Below are positions 1 through 8,826 of a stretch of DNA of 64,000 nt, piece after piece. The notes beneath the pieces were generated by a model. That model did not search any database. It was not told where the DNA came from and saw only the letters and a program-made list of their open reading frames with translations. Position 1 is the first letter of the stretch. The number at the start of each line of letters is the position of its first letter. The stretch covers positions 124,001 to 188,000 of the forward strand of contig NZ_ML660165.1 in assembly GCF_007004725.1 (NCBI RefSeq), written 5' to 3'. Position numbers and translations under genes: made by a program. Origin of the DNA: Aliikangiella coralliicola (GTDB lineage: Bacteria; Pseudomonadota; Gammaproteobacteria; Enterobacterales; Kangiellaceae).

Positions 1-46
1 CGACTGCGTCAGGCTTTACAATTGAAAAAGTACGTTCGATTGCCAT
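1..46 (-). CDS. ndk: Nucleoside diphosphate kinase, N-terminal 15 codons only
   Basis: The reverse complement reads ATG followed by MAIERTFSIVKPDAV, which is the conserved first strand of nucleoside diphosphate kinase, the enzyme that equalises NTP and dNTP pools using ATP. The gene runs off the left edge, so the His active site is not visible. A GGAG ribosome site lies about 8 bases upstream of the ATG (near 54-58), which supports this start. The family assignment rests on only 15 residues, but these are very characteristic. Confidence 0.85.
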   Translation of the reverse strand, partial: MAIERTFSIVKPDAV

Positions 47-258
47 CAATAAACTCCAGTATAATATTCTTAAAAATCAACAAGTTATAAAATATACTAT
101 AAAAATAATATAATAATAAAAATTAGTCAGAATGCATCCGCCGATGCTAAGGGCGCGTATTATACACGGGTATTTGCACGGGTAATAGCATTGCGTGAAA
201 TTTAAACATTAGCCTGGATGATGAAACCAGCAGATCCTGTTGAAACATCACAATCAAT
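47..258. promoter_or_regulatory. Intergenic region carrying the ndk promoter
   Basis: This 212-base space lies upstream of ndk and downstream of the DUF805 gene. It is very AT-rich between 60 and 125, where several TATAAT-like hexamers occur on the minus strand, consistent with the ndk promoter. A short open frame on the plus strand starting near 240 runs antisense into the DUF805 gene and is not considered real. No RNA gene was recognised. Confidence 0.4.
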
Positions 259-678
259 CTACTTTCTGTAGATGGATTCTCCATATTGATTATCGTGAAA
301 GTCGCCGATTGGAAGGCCACACCCAGCCAACACGATTAGCCAGCCAAATCCGGGCAATAATTGAAAAAGTCCAGCCCATCCCGCTTTACCCAGATCATGA
401 TATCGCTTGGTCGAAAGTGCAAAAAGAGGGTATAGGAGAAGCAATTTGATGTAGGCTGCCAGGATAATGTCGATAAATGCGGCGATAGAGATGATGCTGA
501 GGGTAAATAAGTATCCGGTCAAAAACTGGCGTCGGCCTATTCGTCCAGAAAAACGAAAGAACAATGTGAAAATATCAACTTCTAACGGCGTTTTTCTCTT
601 AATTCGATCTGCAACCTGACCGGGAGTCACATCGTAAGGCGGTGTCGCTGGTGATTTGTATGGATTATCGTCAGTCAT
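259..678 (-). CDS. DUF805 family inner-membrane protein
   Basis: A 139-residue protein of the DUF805 (YhaH/YhaI-like) family, small inner-membrane proteins of unknown function. The visible family marks are the FSGRIGRRQF segment just before the first membrane span, three closely spaced hydrophobic segments, and the loop KRYHDLGKAGW followed by a hydrophobic stretch ending in G-C-G-L-P. The N-terminal 40 residues are polar and proline-rich (NPYKSPATPP). A longer frame begins with TTG at 699, but the ATG at 678 is preceded by AAGG at suitable spacing and gives a cleaner N-terminus. The gene is monocistronic between ndk and the crotonase gene. Confidence 0.8.
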   Translation of the reverse strand: MTDDNPYKSPATPPYDVTPGQVADRIKRKTPLEVDIFTLFFRFSGRIGRRQFLTGYLFTLSIISIAAFIDIILAAYIKLLLLYPLFALSTKRYHDLGKAGWAGLFQLLPGFGWLIVLAGCGLPIGDFHDNQYGESIYRK

Positions 679-697
679 AGCTAAAACCTTAGAGGTC

Positions 698-732
698 AAA
701 ATGCCATATTTAAAATGCCATATTCAAAATAC
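698..732. repeat. 14-bp tandem duplication upstream of the DUF805 gene
   Basis: The 13-mer aaaatgccatatt occurs at 698-710 and again, unchanged, at 712-724 (period 14), followed by a truncated third copy. It lies in the 5' leader of the DUF805 gene. It is one of many short intergenic duplications in this window. Confidence 0.8.
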
Positions 733-875
733 TTAGTTCAGATCAAGCTGAAAGTACGCGGCTAAAAATAGCGAATTCGAACTACATTACTTTAATACGA
801 TATCTCAAACAAATTATTCAATAAAATTTTTCCTTCTCAGGAATTTAGTGCAATGACTTAACGGCACGCGCGACC

Positions 876-1661
876 TTAGACATAATCAATATTCGATTGT
901 CCCGTTTGCCGTTTTACCGCAATTCTTTGATTTTTGCCTAGCAAAATGCGCCATTGGTTTAGCGTTTCTCCCGCTAAAACTTTTCCTTCACTTCGGCTCC
1001 ATATTTGGTGATATAGTTTCTTTATTCGATAGTTCGTATCGGGAGATCGTTGTTTCAATTGCTCGGCTAATTGATTGGATGCGGTTAGCGGATCATTACT
1101 AATCTGAGTAATTAGTTGCATCTCTAATGCTTTATCTGAGCCTATCGGTTCTGCCATCATAGCCAGTTGCATCGCACGGTCTACAGGCATATTTTCACGA
1201 AGTGCGAGCGTTCCACCCATATCAGGTATCAGGCCCCAGCGCGCTTCCATAATTGCGAGTGATGTATCAGCTGCAGCAATTCTGAAATCACCACCGAGCG
1301 CGATTTGCATTCCAGCCCCCCAACATTTACCGTGAACAGCCATGATCACCGGCACTTTTAAATGACGCCAGCCCACAGTAACTCTTTGCGCCATATTAGC
1401 CTGGCGAGGCCACCATTTCCAAAGCAGCTTCAGCGCACTTTTACGATTGGTCATCACCGACTTTACATCCAGTCCCGAACAAAAGCTCTCTCCGTTACCA
1501 CTAACAATGACACATCTGACTGCTTTCTCTTTTTTAAGCTGACGAATCACTTTATCGATTGCATAAAACATCGGCATATCGAGTGCGTTATGTTTTTCTG
1601 GACGATTTAATTTTACCAGGGCCACCTGGTTATCAATCTGCAATTCAACTCTAGCCTTCAC
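876..1661 (-). CDS. Crotonase/enoyl-CoA hydratase-isomerase family protein, coupled to mksG
   Basis: A 261-residue crotonase-fold protein, expected to act on an acyl-CoA. The oxyanion-hole segment (SGNGESFCSGLDVKS) and the second one (HGKCWGAGM) are present. Of the two catalytic glutamates of enoyl-CoA hydratase, the first position is Gln119 and the second is Glu139; Asp147 lies eight residues later. The Glu/Asp pair with +8 spacing is the pattern of delta(3,5)-delta(2,4)-dienoyl-CoA isomerases, so isomerase is more likely than hydratase (inference). A longer open frame begins at 1754, but the GTG at 1661 has a perfect GGAGG 9 bases upstream and gives the normal family N-terminus. That start lies inside mksG, so the two are probably translationally coupled. 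Confidence 0.82.
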   Translation of the reverse strand: MKARVELQIDNQVALVKLNRPEKHNALDMPMFYAIDKVIRQLKKEKAVRCVIVSGNGESFCSGLDVKSVMTNRKSALKLLWKWWPRQANMAQRVTVGWRHLKVPVIMAVHGKCWGAGMQIALGGDFRIAAADTSLAIMEARWGLIPDMGGTLALRENMPVDRAMQLAMMAEPIGSDKALEMQLITQISNDPLTASNQLAEQLKQRSPDTNYRIKKLYHQIWSRSEGKVLAGETLNQWRILLGKNQRIAVKRQTGQSNIDYV

Positions 1662-2814
1662 GCTTAAATGCCTCCAACTGATTAAAATCAATACCTTCTT
1701 GATCAAAACAGTATTGCCGATTTCGAAGTGAAGGTAAAACAATCTGATCAGCAAAATGACAGCCAGTTTTTACTGGATCATTTTGTCCTTGTTTCTTTCG
1801 ATGGGATATTGAATGTCCGTGCCCATATTCCACAGCCTCGAGCATCGCGCCATATCCTGGGCGCCACGCTTGTGCATTTTCGAAATTATTTCTGAGTGCT
1901 TTTAAAATTGCCATCGCAGCAAAGTCAAAGTCTCCCCAGAAGTGCACCGGGAAAGAATGGTTGGAATCATTGAGCCACCAATCTATCAATCGAGCACTAG
2001 TACCGATACTCTCAATCGCCTGGAAGAAATTAATAGAAGCTGTATCTCTAATCCTTGTCGCTGCGCCAAGAAAACCAGAGCAGTAAACTAAAGCAGCCTG
2101 ATCAATAACTTGAGGCTTCTTTGATATCAATTGATGAAAAGTATCCTTGTTTTCAACAAACAACACACATTGATAATCTTCGGGTAAGTAAAAATTAACC
2201 ATTATCTGCTTATCAAAAACTTTAAGCCGAGGAAAAGTTTGTTTAAGCCAGTCTGATTTTGCTTCTAATACTTTAGAATCACCCCAAAAATATTTTGCAC
2301 TCAACTCCTTGAGAGTCTTTGAACTTTGGTTATCTTCAGAGAGGGAAAAAAGGGCGTCTAAAATTTCATTTGAAGTTTTTCCTGTAAAACTAATTGCATT
2401 TTTTTTAAGTGATTCAAAATTACAATGGTCTCTGACTTCAGGATGCGTAGTGACATAGTGAGCAATCGCTGACTGCCAATTAACTAACTCGCTTTTTTCA
2501 ATCGAAAGCCATGAGCGTACCAGGTTTTCGCTTTCCATTAGCAGCGATACTTTCGCTCGAACCCATGGATATTCGTACGCATCAATTTTTTTTGAGGAGC
2601 GGATCTCCAAAATAGTATCTGCCAGGGTATTAAGATTAGACCAACTCAATTCACCGGTTTCGTCACGCTGGAATGTACTTTCTGCTAATGTTATCGCGCT
2701 GGTTTTAATTTTTCCCGCTGATTTTTCTGCTCGTTTCAGCAGCCTGACCAACAAGGCTTCAATTGCTTTTTCTTCAGCCAACCAGGGAGGTTTCTCCAGT
2801 AGCTGATTCAGCAT
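1651..2814 (-). CDS. mksG: MksG/JetD-like TOPRIM nuclease subunit of the Wadjet-type system
   Basis: A 387-residue protein with the two-part layout of JetD/MksG: an N-terminal helical DUF3322-like half and a C-terminal DUF2220-like TOPRIM half. The TOPRIM metal-binding residues are visible as Glu221 (LFVENKDTF) and Asp295/Asp297 (FWGDFDFAAM), followed by a His-rich segment GHGHSISHRKK. In characterised Wadjet systems this subunit cuts plasmid DNA after the SMC motor has extruded it. It is the last mks gene, starts 3 bases after the mksB stop, and its 3' end contains the ribosome site and start of the crotonase gene. All expected catalytic acids are present, so it should be active. Confidence 0.87.
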   Translation of the reverse strand: MLNQLLEKPPWLAEEKAIEALLVRLLKRAEKSAGKIKTSAITLAESTFQRDETGELSWSNLNTLADTILEIRSSKKIDAYEYPWVRAKVSLLMESENLVRSWLSIEKSELVNWQSAIAHYVTTHPEVRDHCNFESLKKNAISFTGKTSNEILDALFSLSEDNQSSKTLKELSAKYFWGDSKVLEAKSDWLKQTFPRLKVFDKQIMVNFYLPEDYQCVLFVENKDTFHQLISKKPQVIDQAALVYCSGFLGAATRIRDTASINFFQAIESIGTSARLIDWWLNDSNHSFPVHFWGDFDFAAMAILKALRNNFENAQAWRPGYGAMLEAVEYGHGHSISHRKKQGQNDPVKTGCHFADQIVLPSLRNRQYCFDQEGIDFNQLEAFKREG

Positions 2815-2817
2815 AGT

Positions 2818-5800
2818 CTACTCAACCTCTTCAGCACTTAACTCGCTCAAAAAGTCGAGCTCTGCTTGTCGGTGCACGGTTCGCTTGTGGTTCGCCCATA
2901 ATGACTTTATCTTTTCCTGATTACAGACTTTTCTGTCAACCAGAACTCTGGTATAGAGTTCACCGCGTTTCTCTGGACTTGGACATTTTGCGAATACGAA
3001 CTCATTGCTAATTAAATCCATAAAAGGACCACATTTACTAGTCGGCATAATAAACACTAATTGTAATCCCAGAGATTCCGTCAAATAATTAATCACTTCT
3101 CTGGAGCGTGTTTCATCCATTTTTGAAAACGCTTCATCCACTAGCACAGTTCTTAAATGACAACGACCTTCCGCAAATCGAAAAGCCGAAGTAATTGCCG
3201 CAGCTCGTATGATATAAGCCGGTGTTTCCAGCTGACCGCCACTACCAGTACCATACTCACTTAAAGCTATCGGCGGTTTGCCTTCAACTTCTTTGTAGAT
3301 CTCGTATTGCCGATAGTTACGATAATCAGCAATTCTGGATAACTCTCGCAACGCTTTGTCACTGTCTTCTTCAAGTAACATATTCATCAATCGATCTCGA
3401 ACTTCGATTGAATTCTTTTTCAATTTTGCTTCAAATAAAGTCTGACCATCATTAAGCTCCGGATTCTTGATTACTTCATCAAAGAAGCGCGCGTACTCTC
3501 TAAACTCTGGCACCCACTCATAATCAAAACGAAATGATTCACGGTCATCGCCGAACCGGTGATTTTGAAGTTCCTTATTTAACAGATCAATTTGACGCTT
3601 ACCATCATTGATTGCTTGATGAATAGAGTGGCAAAGATTACTCACAAAGGTGTGGTTGAAACTTTCCTTCAATTGAATAAGTTGCTGATGTTTCTCCAGC
3701 AAAATATTATTTTTCAGGCGATTAAAAATGTTATCGATCTGTTGTTGTAACTTGACTATTTTTCCAAATAACACGAGATCGAGTTCGCTACTAAATGACT
3801 CATAAACCAACGAATCTCCAGGCTTACAAATCTGATTGTGCGTTTTAACCGCATCATCCAACTGTCGTTCAAAACGATACAGTCCGTTCTCTTGTTCATG
3901 AAGTGCGGTTTGAGCGGTGGCTAACTGCAGTGATTTAGCATCAATATCTGCTTGGTTAAGATGCGTATCAATATCAAAATCGGGCCAGATTGCGAGCAGC
4001 TTTTGTAGCTCATCTTCACAAGTATCGACTTGCTCTAAAGTCTTCTCCTGTTCGTCGCTCAATTTGGTAAAACTCTTGGTGAGTGTTTCCAATTTGTTTT
4101 TGAACTTTCCTGATTCCTCTATCAGCATTTTTCCTTCTTGCTGTCGCTCCATTTCTTCATTGGCAAGTTGAAGTAATTTATCTTCCAATTCTTGGTGATC
4201 CGAAAGGTCAATTTGCGCAATCAAATTTTCAATTTTTTGAAGTTCTCTACGACAGGTTAATGCTTCCGACAACTGCTCCGTCAGTTCAACTTTTGCCAAC
4301 TTTATGACTTGTTCATTCAGTTGGTTAACCTTCAACATACGCTGATTAAGCTGATTCCATTGAATGGTAATTTTATCAAGTTCGTCTTTATGACCAAGTA
4401 AAGCTCGCTGCCGTGCTTCAGCCCCAAATACCAAATCACTTTCACTGATATCACAACGAAACATCGCATAGTTTCCAGAAGCAATACAATCAGCAGTTAA
4501 CCCTCGACGGGTAAAACGGAGTTCCTGTTCATCTTTAACTCTTAACACATTGCCATAGCTCGCAATAATAAAGTGCTTTGCAGTACTATGAGTGAACTGC
4601 ATTACCTGACAAATCGAGTCTTTATCAAGAGAGCTTCTTGATGCATCTTGTTCCGCTTTTTTCCCTTGGATTATTCGAGCGCGGTTAAACCTACCTGGCA
4701 ATCCACGCACGATACGAATAGCTTCTGCTTCATAATCTTCGTCAACTAAGATTGAAAAACGAGCACCGCCTAAATACCCTTCAATAGCCGACTGCCATTT
4801 GGGATCGGTGACTTCAACATGGTCACAAAGCACTCTGGGGTCAGCTTTAGGACATAGGTTCTCAATAGCAGCCAGTGCTTTTTCAACATGTTCGGGGTAA
4901 GCAACTTTTTGCTTTTCAAGTTTTTCAACAATGCGTTCTTTGAGTTGCCGCTCTTTCGCTGATTGCTCGTAAGCCAGTTCTAACCGATCGAGTTGATTTG
5001 CAACCTGAGTATTTAGTGGTTTCAACCCTTGATGGCTTTCAAACCAAAGACTATGCCATTGGTTATACATTTTTTCGGCGTGACGAAATGTATCCAGTTG
5101 TATTTCCAATCCTTGAATATCGTTAAGAATATCTGAGCCAACTAGACTCTGCACATCTAGCGCTTTATCGGGCTCCAAAGCGAGCAGCTTCTTTGCAGTC
5201 CCGAGCATGCTCAATTCAGACAATGAATCAATTTCCGATTGAATTTCTGCACTCTGAATCAATTTTGTAATCTGACGAGTTGCTACAACTCCCTGTTCAA
5301 GGGTTTGGCTTTCACGTAGCAGGTTAACGCCTATTTGAGTGACTTTTTTATTTTGAATATCACGCTGTTTTTCTAATTCATCTTTTTGCTGTAGCGCTTC
5401 AATACCCATTCGCTGCGCTTCGAGTGCAACTCGCTGTTCATGGAGTTGTTCAACCCTTTGTCCATTAACATCAATCTTTTGTTCCAGCTCGGTAAGTTGA
5501 GATCTGAAATGAGACTCTTTGTCTTTCGCTTTTAAATAATCTTTTTGTCGAACCAAATATTCATGTTTGGCGACTGTATAGCGAGAGACTTGTAAATCTC
5601 GCCATCCTTCAATATAACTCTGGCTACTGTTAATTGCAGAATCCAGAATATCAACGGACTCCTGAATACGGCTGGCGTCACTTTCCATTCCATGAATCGT
5701 TTTAAGCTGGCCAGAGATAGAACGAATAGCTTCTCCAAGGTCCTTTTTTTCCAAAATTTCATCGGCGACAAAACGGTTAATACTCTGCACTGGTTTATAG

Positions 5801-6462
5801 GCCATAAACCGGGAAAATGCTTTAGCGGCGTTCATTGCCTCAATTTCGGTGACAGCGTCTTTTTTTCCCCTTAGCACACCATACAAACGTCTTAAATAGG
5901 CGCGTTTAGTATCATATTTTTCAACACTGGTTTTTCCAAAAAACTGGATCAAAGTTGAGTGCAAGTTATCCAGTGTAAGTACCGAATCTGCTGGTTGTAA
6001 ATCAGCGAGAGATAAACTCCTGTTTTGCTGTTGAGTAAGAATATAAAATACCAACTCTTCCTGACGCGCCAGGCGATTTTTGCCGGCGGTTTCTAACCAG
6101 GCTCTCACACCGATTAATGCTGTAAAGGGATCACCGCTCTCACCTTGCGTCGGATGAAACACCGCAGCCATATATCCATCACTGGGATTTAAACGGGCAT
6201 AACTACCATCATCACACCCCAAAATATAGGATGCCAGTGTTCTAACTTTTTTGCCCCCTCTTCCCTTCTGAGTAGTTTCGTCTTGTCCGGGGTTATACTG
6301 AAATAAATTTTCATGGGCCGCGGTCATAATCGTCTGGATCATATCCGCAGCAGTGGTTTTTCCAGAACCATTTCCGCCAGAAAATAGATTCACGGGCCCA
6401 AATTCAAATTCGTTATTGGGCAGGTTCCCCCAATTAACCATAATGAGCTTTTTAAGAAACAT
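2818..6462 (-). CDS. mksB: MksB/JetC-like SMC ATPase of the Wadjet-type system
   Basis: A 1214-residue SMC-like ATPase. The Walker A motif GGNGSGKTT is at residues 29-37, the signature-like SGGQLETP at about 1074-1081, and the Walker B VLVDEAFSKMD ends at about 1116 (Asp1109-Glu1110). Between them run two long coiled-coil arms with a hinge-like central region around residues 520-640. In MksBEF/Wadjet complexes the dimer extrudes DNA loops and recognises small circular plasmids. Length and motif spacing match MksB/JetC rather than housekeeping Smc or MukB. The gene overlaps mksE by 11 bases and precedes mksG by 3, so it sits in one tight operon. Confidence 0.9.
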   Translation of the reverse strand: MFLKKLIMVNWGNLPNNEFEFGPVNLFSGGNGSGKTTAADMIQTIMTAAHENLFQYNPGQDETTQKGRGGKKVRTLASYILGCDDGSYARLNPSDGYMAAVFHPTQGESGDPFTALIGVRAWLETAGKNRLARQEELVFYILTQQQNRSLSLADLQPADSVLTLDNLHSTLIQFFGKTSVEKYDTKRAYLRRLYGVLRGKKDAVTEIEAMNAAKAFSRFMAYKPVQSINRFVADEILEKKDLGEAIRSISGQLKTIHGMESDASRIQESVDILDSAINSSQSYIEGWRDLQVSRYTVAKHEYLVRQKDYLKAKDKESHFRSQLTELEQKIDVNGQRVEQLHEQRVALEAQRMGIEALQQKDELEKQRDIQNKKVTQIGVNLLRESQTLEQGVVATRQITKLIQSAEIQSEIDSLSELSMLGTAKKLLALEPDKALDVQSLVGSDILNDIQGLEIQLDTFRHAEKMYNQWHSLWFESHQGLKPLNTQVANQLDRLELAYEQSAKERQLKERIVEKLEKQKVAYPEHVEKALAAIENLCPKADPRVLCDHVEVTDPKWQSAIEGYLGGARFSILVDEDYEAEAIRIVRGLPGRFNRARIIQGKKAEQDASRSSLDKDSICQVMQFTHSTAKHFIIASYGNVLRVKDEQELRFTRRGLTADCIASGNYAMFRCDISESDLVFGAEARQRALLGHKDELDKITIQWNQLNQRMLKVNQLNEQVIKLAKVELTEQLSEALTCRRELQKIENLIAQIDLSDHQELEDKLLQLANEEMERQQEGKMLIEESGKFKNKLETLTKSFTKLSDEQEKTLEQVDTCEDELQKLLAIWPDFDIDTHLNQADIDAKSLQLATAQTALHEQENGLYRFERQLDDAVKTHNQICKPGDSLVYESFSSELDLVLFGKIVKLQQQIDNIFNRLKNNILLEKHQQLIQLKESFNHTFVSNLCHSIHQAINDGKRQIDLLNKELQNHRFGDDRESFRFDYEWVPEFREYARFFDEVIKNPELNDGQTLFEAKLKKNSIEVRDRLMNMLLEEDSDKALRELSRIADYRNYRQYEIYKEVEGKPPIALSEYGTGSGGQLETPAYIIRAAAITSAFRFAEGRCHLRTVLVDEAFSKMDETRSREVINYLTESLGLQLVFIMPTSKCGPFMDLISNEFVFAKCPSPEKRGELYTRVLVDRKVCNQEKIKSLWANHKRTVHRQAELDFLSELSAEEVE

Positions 6463-7222
6463 TCATTTCTCCTTCGGGCAAATCTTGACGCTCACTGATC
6501 ACCGTTTTTTCATTGCAGCTCTTTTCAGAAGTCGCGAGCTCTTCCATGCCTAGCTTTTCCCCATCTATCTCTTCAACTTCGGTTTCACTATTACTTTCTG
6601 ATGCCAGCGCATCCACCGCAGTATCACTTACAAAAGTAACAATCATAGGGTGAATCTTGATCCAGCCTTCACCGGTGTCAAATGCTTCGTCTGAACGAAA
6701 GTCGATCAGTCGGAGCAGTCTTAGTCGTTGAAATAATTTTTTTCGTTCAGTTAGTTTCTCTGGTAAATTTCGTCCTAATAAATTTTTTGCCGCAATAATC
6801 AAAGATTCAATTGAGTCAAGCGCGTAACCTTTTTCGTCTATTTTTCCTTCCCTGAGCGCTTTTTCGTATTGCGCTCTCAGCACTAATACCAATGCCACTT
6901 CATACTGCGACAATCGATTTCTTAGACTGCCACTCCAGGCATTTTCGTCGGCCTCTTTAATTCCAGGAATTTCACTTGAAGGCGGATAAACACGAACGTA
7001 CTCAAATCTGGTATCCATATGAATTTGGATACCAATAACCGCTAAATATTCCTCTACCAGTTCTCGGCACCTAACCAAACGATCAAAAAGTTGTTGCTCA
7101 GTCTGACTTTCATCACGAACAATAACGGAGTAATTTACCAGGCGAATGATCAACTCTTGAAATTCACTTTCAGATATACCCGTTTCTTCCAGGCGTTGTG
7201 CTAAATAATCACTTAAATTCAT
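6452..7222 (-). CDS. mksE: MksE/JetB-like kite subunit of the Wadjet-type system
   Basis: A 256-residue protein in the position of JetB/MksE (DUF4194-like), the winged-helix kite subunit that bridges the kleisin and the SMC heads. The N-terminus (LAQRLEETGISESEFQELII) and the central helix-rich part (NRLSQYEVALVLVLRAQYEKAL) fit that family. The C-terminal 50 residues are acidic and low-complexity. It overlaps mksF by 4 bases (ATGA) and mksB by 11 bases. Assignment relies on operon position as much as on sequence. Confidence 0.8.
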   Translation of the reverse strand: MNLSDYLAQRLEETGISESEFQELIIRLVNYSVIVRDESQTEQQLFDRLVRCRELVEEYLAVIGIQIHMDTRFEYVRVYPPSSEIPGIKEADENAWSGSLRNRLSQYEVALVLVLRAQYEKALREGKIDEKGYALDSIESLIIAAKNLLGRNLPEKLTERKKLFQRLRLLRLIDFRSDEAFDTGEGWIKIHPMIVTFVSDTAVDALASESNSETEVEEIDGEKLGMEELATSEKSCNEKTVISERQDLPEGEMNVS

Positions 7223-8673
7223 TCGCTTTTCTCGTCAATCGTTTTGTTTACCAGCTTGAGGGTAAAACCATCCGCTTCTTCAAAATATTCGTCTTTGACA
7301 CGTTGGTGTGTTTCTTCAACATTAAACTCAAATTCACTCGACTGGCGTCCTGCGCTACCGGCTTCAATTGCATGGCTTCGCATAAGCAGCTGTTTAGCAT
7401 CGTTCACTGGTAATTGGTGTAAGTCGATTTGATGCCCCTTAGCCAATGAATCAATTAGATAGCGGCTCATTTGTTGATTATTGACAGTAAATGCTTTCTC
7501 AAGAACCTGTTGTAAATAAAATTCTTTGCGCGCATCCTCATCCATTTCTAAAAGCGCCTCGACACGCGTATCAATAATTTTTCTGGTTCGTCCGGTGTAG
7601 ATTTTTAATTGCGCCGGGTCAAGAAACTCTACTTTTAAACCTGCCAGCTGCTCGCTCACCTCATACATTTTATGCTGAAATTTTTCGTCATCCATCGCCG
7701 CCAGATCGCGCAAATTGTTGAGCAGTTGATCGCCGCCCCCCTGATAGCTGAAGCTGAGCTGTCTCATGATGATATCTGCACGACGAGTGAAGTTAAGTAA
7801 AGCTCGACGCAATGCAGGTAACATTATTTCACTCGCGTTATGAATTCTTTGTTCAATTTTATCAAGTAGAATAAACAACAAAGATTGAGTTTCCGAATCA
7901 ACAAGCTCCGGCACTGTTTTGCGTAATTCCTGTTCAACTTTGAGTTTAAACTCCTTTCTTTTTCGTCTTGCAGTTCCAATTGTCGACACGATTTCGTCAC
8001 GATATTTTTCGACACTATCCACTGACAATCGAATCGCCAGATCAGGCACAAAACGCTTTTCCATAAAATCAAAAAATTCATCACTCGCTTTTTGCACGAG
8101 CTGCTGAGATTCTACTTCCTGGATTAAGGAACGCTTCCGCTCTTCCAACTCGCCGATAACATCAGTAAAATCGCTGATGATTCGCTCCGAATATTCGAAA
8201 GCATCTAACAAATCATAGACATCGCCCTGCTCAACAAAAATTTTTAAGGCATTGCGTGTGTTACGCGTATTGCGGTGTCGCGTTCTGAAGCGACCTTGGT
8301 TGAGTTCGATAATTGGTTGCGTAAACAAACGGCCAATTCGGGTAAACGCATAAGTGCTTTGCAAGGTTGTTTCATCAACCTGTTTTTCCAACCAGGCATG
8401 CTCCAATAATAAATTAAGCGTCCAACTGGCTTGCTCTCTATCATTTCTGACCGGTTGATTAAATTCATCATCCTGCTGAGTTTCTAAAAGCGGCGCTCTG
8501 GCGATTGCCTCTTGAAAACAATCAATTACCATTTCACGGGAAAGAAGCTGAGAGTAATCGGCCTGACTGGTATAAAGCCGGCTATAAAGCAATTGTAAAC
8601 ATTCGAGAATTTGCTCTCGATATTTACTGGTTAGTGGACGAAAAAAATCTTGATGTTGCCCTTCAAAAAACAC
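7219..8673 (-). CDS. mksF: MksF/JetA-like kleisin subunit of the Wadjet-type system
   Basis: A 484-residue protein starting MFFEGQHQDFFRPLTSKYRE, the typical beginning of the MksF/JetA family. It should be the kleisin that closes the SMC ring, with an N-terminal winged-helix part, a helical middle rich in Arg/Glu, and a C-terminal winged helix that would contact the MksB head. It is the first gene of mksF-mksE-mksB-mksG, the order known from Pseudomonas MksBEFG. The start is GTG with only a weak ribosome site. The 150-base leader to queC carries tandem repeats, so the operon is probably transcribed from its own promoter there. Confidence 0.85.
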   Translation of the reverse strand: MFFEGQHQDFFRPLTSKYREQILECLQLLYSRLYTSQADYSQLLSREMVIDCFQEAIARAPLLETQQDDEFNQPVRNDREQASWTLNLLLEHAWLEKQVDETTLQSTYAFTRIGRLFTQPIIELNQGRFRTRHRNTRNTRNALKIFVEQGDVYDLLDAFEYSERIISDFTDVIGELEERKRSLIQEVESQQLVQKASDEFFDFMEKRFVPDLAIRLSVDSVEKYRDEIVSTIGTARRKRKEFKLKVEQELRKTVPELVDSETQSLLFILLDKIEQRIHNASEIMLPALRRALLNFTRRADIIMRQLSFSYQGGGDQLLNNLRDLAAMDDEKFQHKMYEVSEQLAGLKVEFLDPAQLKIYTGRTRKIIDTRVEALLEMDEDARKEFYLQQVLEKAFTVNNQQMSRYLIDSLAKGHQIDLHQLPVNDAKQLLMRSHAIEAGSAGRQSSEFEFNVEETHQRVKDEYFEEADGFTLKLVNKTIDEKSE

Positions 8674-8723
8674 TGGTTGGTAATCTCGCCTTTATTGTGG
8701 ACTTTTCATTTAGTGTAAACAGT

Positions 8724-8791
8724 CTCTTGTTGTAGATAGTTCCTTCTTGTAAATAGTCCCTTCTTGTGGATAGCCCTTCTTGTAAATAATC
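8724..8791. repeat. Four degenerate 16-19 bp tandem repeats between queC and mksF
   Basis: Units begin at 8724, 8743, 8760 and 8776; the best-conserved core is cttcttgtaaatagtcc with single changes in each copy. They start about 36 bases after the queC stop and end about 50 bases before the mksF start. On the minus strand every unit carries an AAGAAGG- or AACAAGAG-like purine tract. They could be transcription-factor sites in the mks promoter, or just another of the post-stop duplications seen across the window. Confidence 0.8.
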
Positions 8792-8826
8792 ATCGATTTT
8801 AATTTCCTTTGATTTAAATCGAATTT

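Noticed and set aside
240-449. 69-residue open frame on the plus strand
   Set aside because: It is antisense to the DUF805 gene, has no ribosome site and no recognisable product.
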